DNA of 64,000 nt, taken from the NCBI RefSeq assembly GCF_001676785.2, contig NZ_CP015910.2, positions 930,001 through 994,000 on the forward strand, written 5' to 3'. The notes beneath the pieces were generated by a model, which did no database searches, was not told where the DNA came from, and worked only from the letters and a program-made list of their open reading frames with translations. The translations under genes and the position numbers were made by a program. Below are positions 62,356 through 64,000 of this stretch, piece after piece (position 1 is the first letter of the stretch; every line of letters starts with the position of its first letter). Source of the stretch: Brachyspira hyodysenteriae ATCC 27164 (GTDB taxonomy: Bacteria; Spirochaetota; Brachyspiria; Brachyspirales; Brachyspiraceae).

Positions 62356-63540
62356 ATGTCTGAAATTATTATTGTATGCGGTGCCGGAGGTAAAACCTCT
62401 TATATAAGACAAATAGCAGAAGATAATAAAGATAAAAAAGTAGTAATCACAACCACTACTAAAATATTCAAACCTAAAAACTATACAGAAACTATAAATA
62501 ATCATTCCTTTGATAATGATAATATTATTGTACTTGGAAAAGAGTATGATGAAAAAAAATTAATGTATGCTGGTGATGTAGAGTTAGAGAATGCAATTAA
62601 ATATGCTGACATTGTTTTAATAGAGGCTGATGGGGCAAAATACCATCCTTTGAAAATACCTAATGCTGAAGAGCCTGTTATACCAAAGTTCTTATATGCA
62701 AGAATATCTCAAATAGTTATTATTATGGGGCTTCATAGCTTAGGAAGAAAATTTAAAGAGGTTTGTTTCAGATATAATTTATGCAGTGAAATAGAGCCTG
62801 AAAGAATAGTTGATTTAGATACTATTAATTATATAGCTGATAAATATTATATTAATAAACTTAGATGTAAATGCAGTAATATAAAACTATATTTAAATGA
62901 TTTTTCAAAGAATAATTATATTTATTATAAAAAAACAGCTTTTATTATATTAGCATCTGGTAAGAGTGAGCGTTTCAATGGTAACAAATTAATTCATAAA
63001 TTCAAATCCCTTGATAATAAAACATTATTTGAAAAAACAATAGATAAAATATCTGATGTGAGAAAATTATTTAAAGAAAATGAAAAGCTAAAAAATATAG
63101 AAACTTTTGTAATAGTTGTAAGCGTATATGATGATATAATAAATAAAAAATTTGAAAATAAAGATTATTATGCTTTTTATAATGATAATCGTAATGAAGG
63201 AATAAGTGCTTCTATAAAACTAGGCATTAATGAGGCATTAAAATTAAAAGCCGATTCTTTTGCTTTTTTTGTATGCGACATGCCTTTTCTAGAAAGTAAT
63301 GATATATTCAATATGTTAAAATATTTTTATTATAGTCATAAAAATATAGGTGCTATGTTCACAGATAACAGACCTTCTAATCCTGCTATTTTTTCATCTA
63401 AGTATATTAATGATATTTTGAGTTTAGAAAATGATGTTGGTGCAATTAGAATTATAAAAAAGAATATAGAAGATTGTTTTTTTTATACTATAGATGAAAA
63501 TAAATTAAAAGATATAGATACAAGAGAAGATTTATTATAA
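62356..63540 (+). CDS. YqeC-MocA fusion, selenium-dependent molybdenum hydroxylase accessory protein
   Basis: The 394-residue protein joins two usually separate proteins. Residues 1-195 match YqeC: P-loop-like 'IVCGAGGKTSYIRQIA', 'VVITTTTKIFKP', 'VLIEADGAKYHPLKIP' and 'EPVIPKF'. Residues 198-394 match MocA: 'AFIILASGKSERFNGNKLIHKF', 'NDNRNEGISASIKLGI' and 'SFAFFVCDMPFLESNDI'. MocA attaches CMP to molybdopterin; YqeC is associated with selenium-dependent molybdenum hydroxylases. The neighbour on the right, a purine/pyrimidine permease, fits a xanthine hydroxylase locus. The hydroxylase is not in the window. Confidence 0.85.
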   Translation: MSEIIIVCGAGGKTSYIRQIAEDNKDKKVVITTTTKIFKPKNYTETINNHSFDNDNIIVLGKEYDEKKLMYAGDVELENAIKYADIVLIEADGAKYHPLKIPNAEEPVIPKFLYARISQIVIIMGLHSLGRKFKEVCFRYNLCSEIEPERIVDLDTINYIADKYYINKLRCKCSNIKLYLNDFSKNNYIYYKKTAFIILASGKSERFNGNKLIHKFKSLDNKTLFEKTIDKISDVRKLFKENEKLKNIETFVIVVSVYDDIINKKFENKDYYAFYNDNRNEGISASIKLGINEALKLKADSFAFFVCDMPFLESNDIFNMLKYFYYSHKNIGAMFTDNRPSNPAIFSSKYINDILSLENDVGAIRIIKKNIEDCFFYTIDENKLKDIDTREDLL

Positions 63541-63580
63541 AATATTTTAGTTAATAAAAGTAAGTAATTAATAAAAGAAA

Positions 63581-63616
63581 AAGCATAAGCTATAAATAAT
63601 AACTTATGCTTTTATA
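63581..63616. terminator. Bidirectional terminator
   Basis: A 9-bp stem AAGCATAAG / CTTATGCTT with a 13-base AT loop, followed by TTTATATATT on the plus strand and TTTTCTTTTATT on the minus strand. Confidence 0.75.
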
Positions 63617-63635
63617 TATTAAAAGATATTTTTAA

Positions 63636-64000
63636 TTATTTTTTAGCTTCCTCTTTAGGAAGAATAACGTTAAGTATAATAGCAACACAAGTAGCTATAA
63701 CAACAGGGCTGCTTCCGAATACAGTTTTAGCCCAAGCAGGGAAAGTATCTAAAGCACCGCCAACCTGAACAGTACCCATACCTAAAGCAACAGCAAGTCC
63801 AACTATTAATGTGTTTCTAGGTCCCATATTTTCAGTGAATACCAATTTAATACCAGTCATAGCGATAGAAGCAAATACCATTATAGTAGCTCCTCCTAAT
63901 ACACAAGAAGGTATTGTAGTAAGTAAAGCAGAGAATTTAGGGAATAAACCAGCTATTAATATTATGATAGCAGCTATACCTAAAACGATTCTGTTAATAA
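63636..64000 (-). CDS. NCS2 nucleobase permease (partial)
   Basis: The gene enters from the right edge; the visible C-terminal 121 residues continue open to the window end. 'LLTTIPSCVLGGATIMVFASIAMTGIKLV' and 'NTLIVGLAVALGMGTVQVGGALDTFP' match the uracil/xanthine permease (NCS2) family, where 'GGATIxMFGxIAxxGI' is characteristic. It would carry xanthine, uric acid or uracil by H+ or Na+ symport. The position next to the YqeC-MocA fusion favours a purine. The start codon is outside the window. Confidence 0.85.
   Translation of the reverse strand, partial: INRIVLGIAAIIILIAGLFPKFSALLTTIPSCVLGGATIMVFASIAMTGIKLVFTENMGPRNTLIVGLAVALGMGTVQVGGALDTFPAWAKTVFGSSPVVIATCVAIILNVILPKEEAKK

Noticed and set aside
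1-64000. tRNA, rRNA and known riboswitches
   Set aside because: No cloverleaf with conserved GGTTCGAATCC-like T arm, no rRNA blocks and no TPP, SAM, cobalamin or FMN riboswitch cores were recognised by eye; a covariance search would be the decisive test.

Overview
The window is a very AT-rich bacterial chromosome segment that fits an anaerobic host-associated spirochaete, most likely the genus Brachyspira. The evidence is the strong A/T codon bias, a periplasmic-flagellum type flgL-fliW-csrA set, many lipoproteins and signal-peptide proteins, several methyl-accepting chemotaxis proteins, [FeFe]-hydrogenase maturation genes and short GC-richer dispersed repeats. The species is inferred and not proven. 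No rRNA, tRNA or CRISPR array was seen; the one firm structural RNA is RNase P RNA.

Layout. 1-4 kb: the end of rnc, a 69-bp tandem repeat array, rpe, a RarD-like exporter and two secreted proteins. 4-8 kb: an operon with a strong promoter holding a small Cys protein, a TPR lipoprotein, a TPR membrane protein and rsmA. 8-12 kb: pyruvate kinase, a sodium:neurotransmitter-type symporter and a hotdog thioesterase. 12-18 kb: repeats, a giant DUF4132 protein, two tandem 36-37 aa small-protein genes that are easy to miss, and an outer-membrane protein. 18-23 kb: an HExxH membrane protein, the flgL-fliW-csrA operon, more repeats, a DUF5674 pair and a methyltransferase. 23-28.5 kb: a candidate small RNA, two outer-membrane paralogues, a nucleotidyltransferase-like protein, a glycosyltransferase, rnpB and 1 kb of repeats. 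28.5-35 kb: a TSUP permease, a sugar aminotransferase, an interrupted Rpn-type nuclease gene, a NagZ pair (one degenerate), an orphan HTH protein and a cyclodeaminase. 35-39.5 kb: a zinc-uptake operon. 39.5-45 kb: a DUF3089 lipoprotein, pyrB-pyrC and divergent dxs. 45-50 kb: an HD-type protein, a FecR protein and penicillin-binding protein 1C. 50-56 kb: three chemoreceptors. 56-60.5 kb: a TM1266-type regulator, hydG, hydF and hydE. 60.6-64 kb: a TrkH-type K+ transporter, a YqeC-MocA fusion and the end of a purine/pyrimidine permease.

The most interesting region is the leader of pyrBC (43031-43268, minus strand). A promoter is followed by a ribosome-binding site and a 49-codon leader ORF. The ORF runs through a 20-bp hairpin with an eight-U tract and ends 30 bases before pyrB. 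This is the architecture of the Escherichia coli pyrL-pyrBI attenuator, in which UTP supply controls RNA polymerase pausing and ribosome coupling decides termination. The downstream pyrB is itself a fusion of the catalytic chain to the zinc domain of PyrI without the nucleotide-binding domain, so control may have moved from allostery to transcription.

Other points for a second look are the tandem small-protein genes with their own promoters and terminators (16064-16690), the promoter-terminator unit without a clear gene at 23369-23567, the Rpn gene split by one in-frame stop, the degenerate NagZ paralogue, the YqeC-MocA fusion, and a dispersed repeat family found at three places, expanded to a 69-bp tandem array in one of them.
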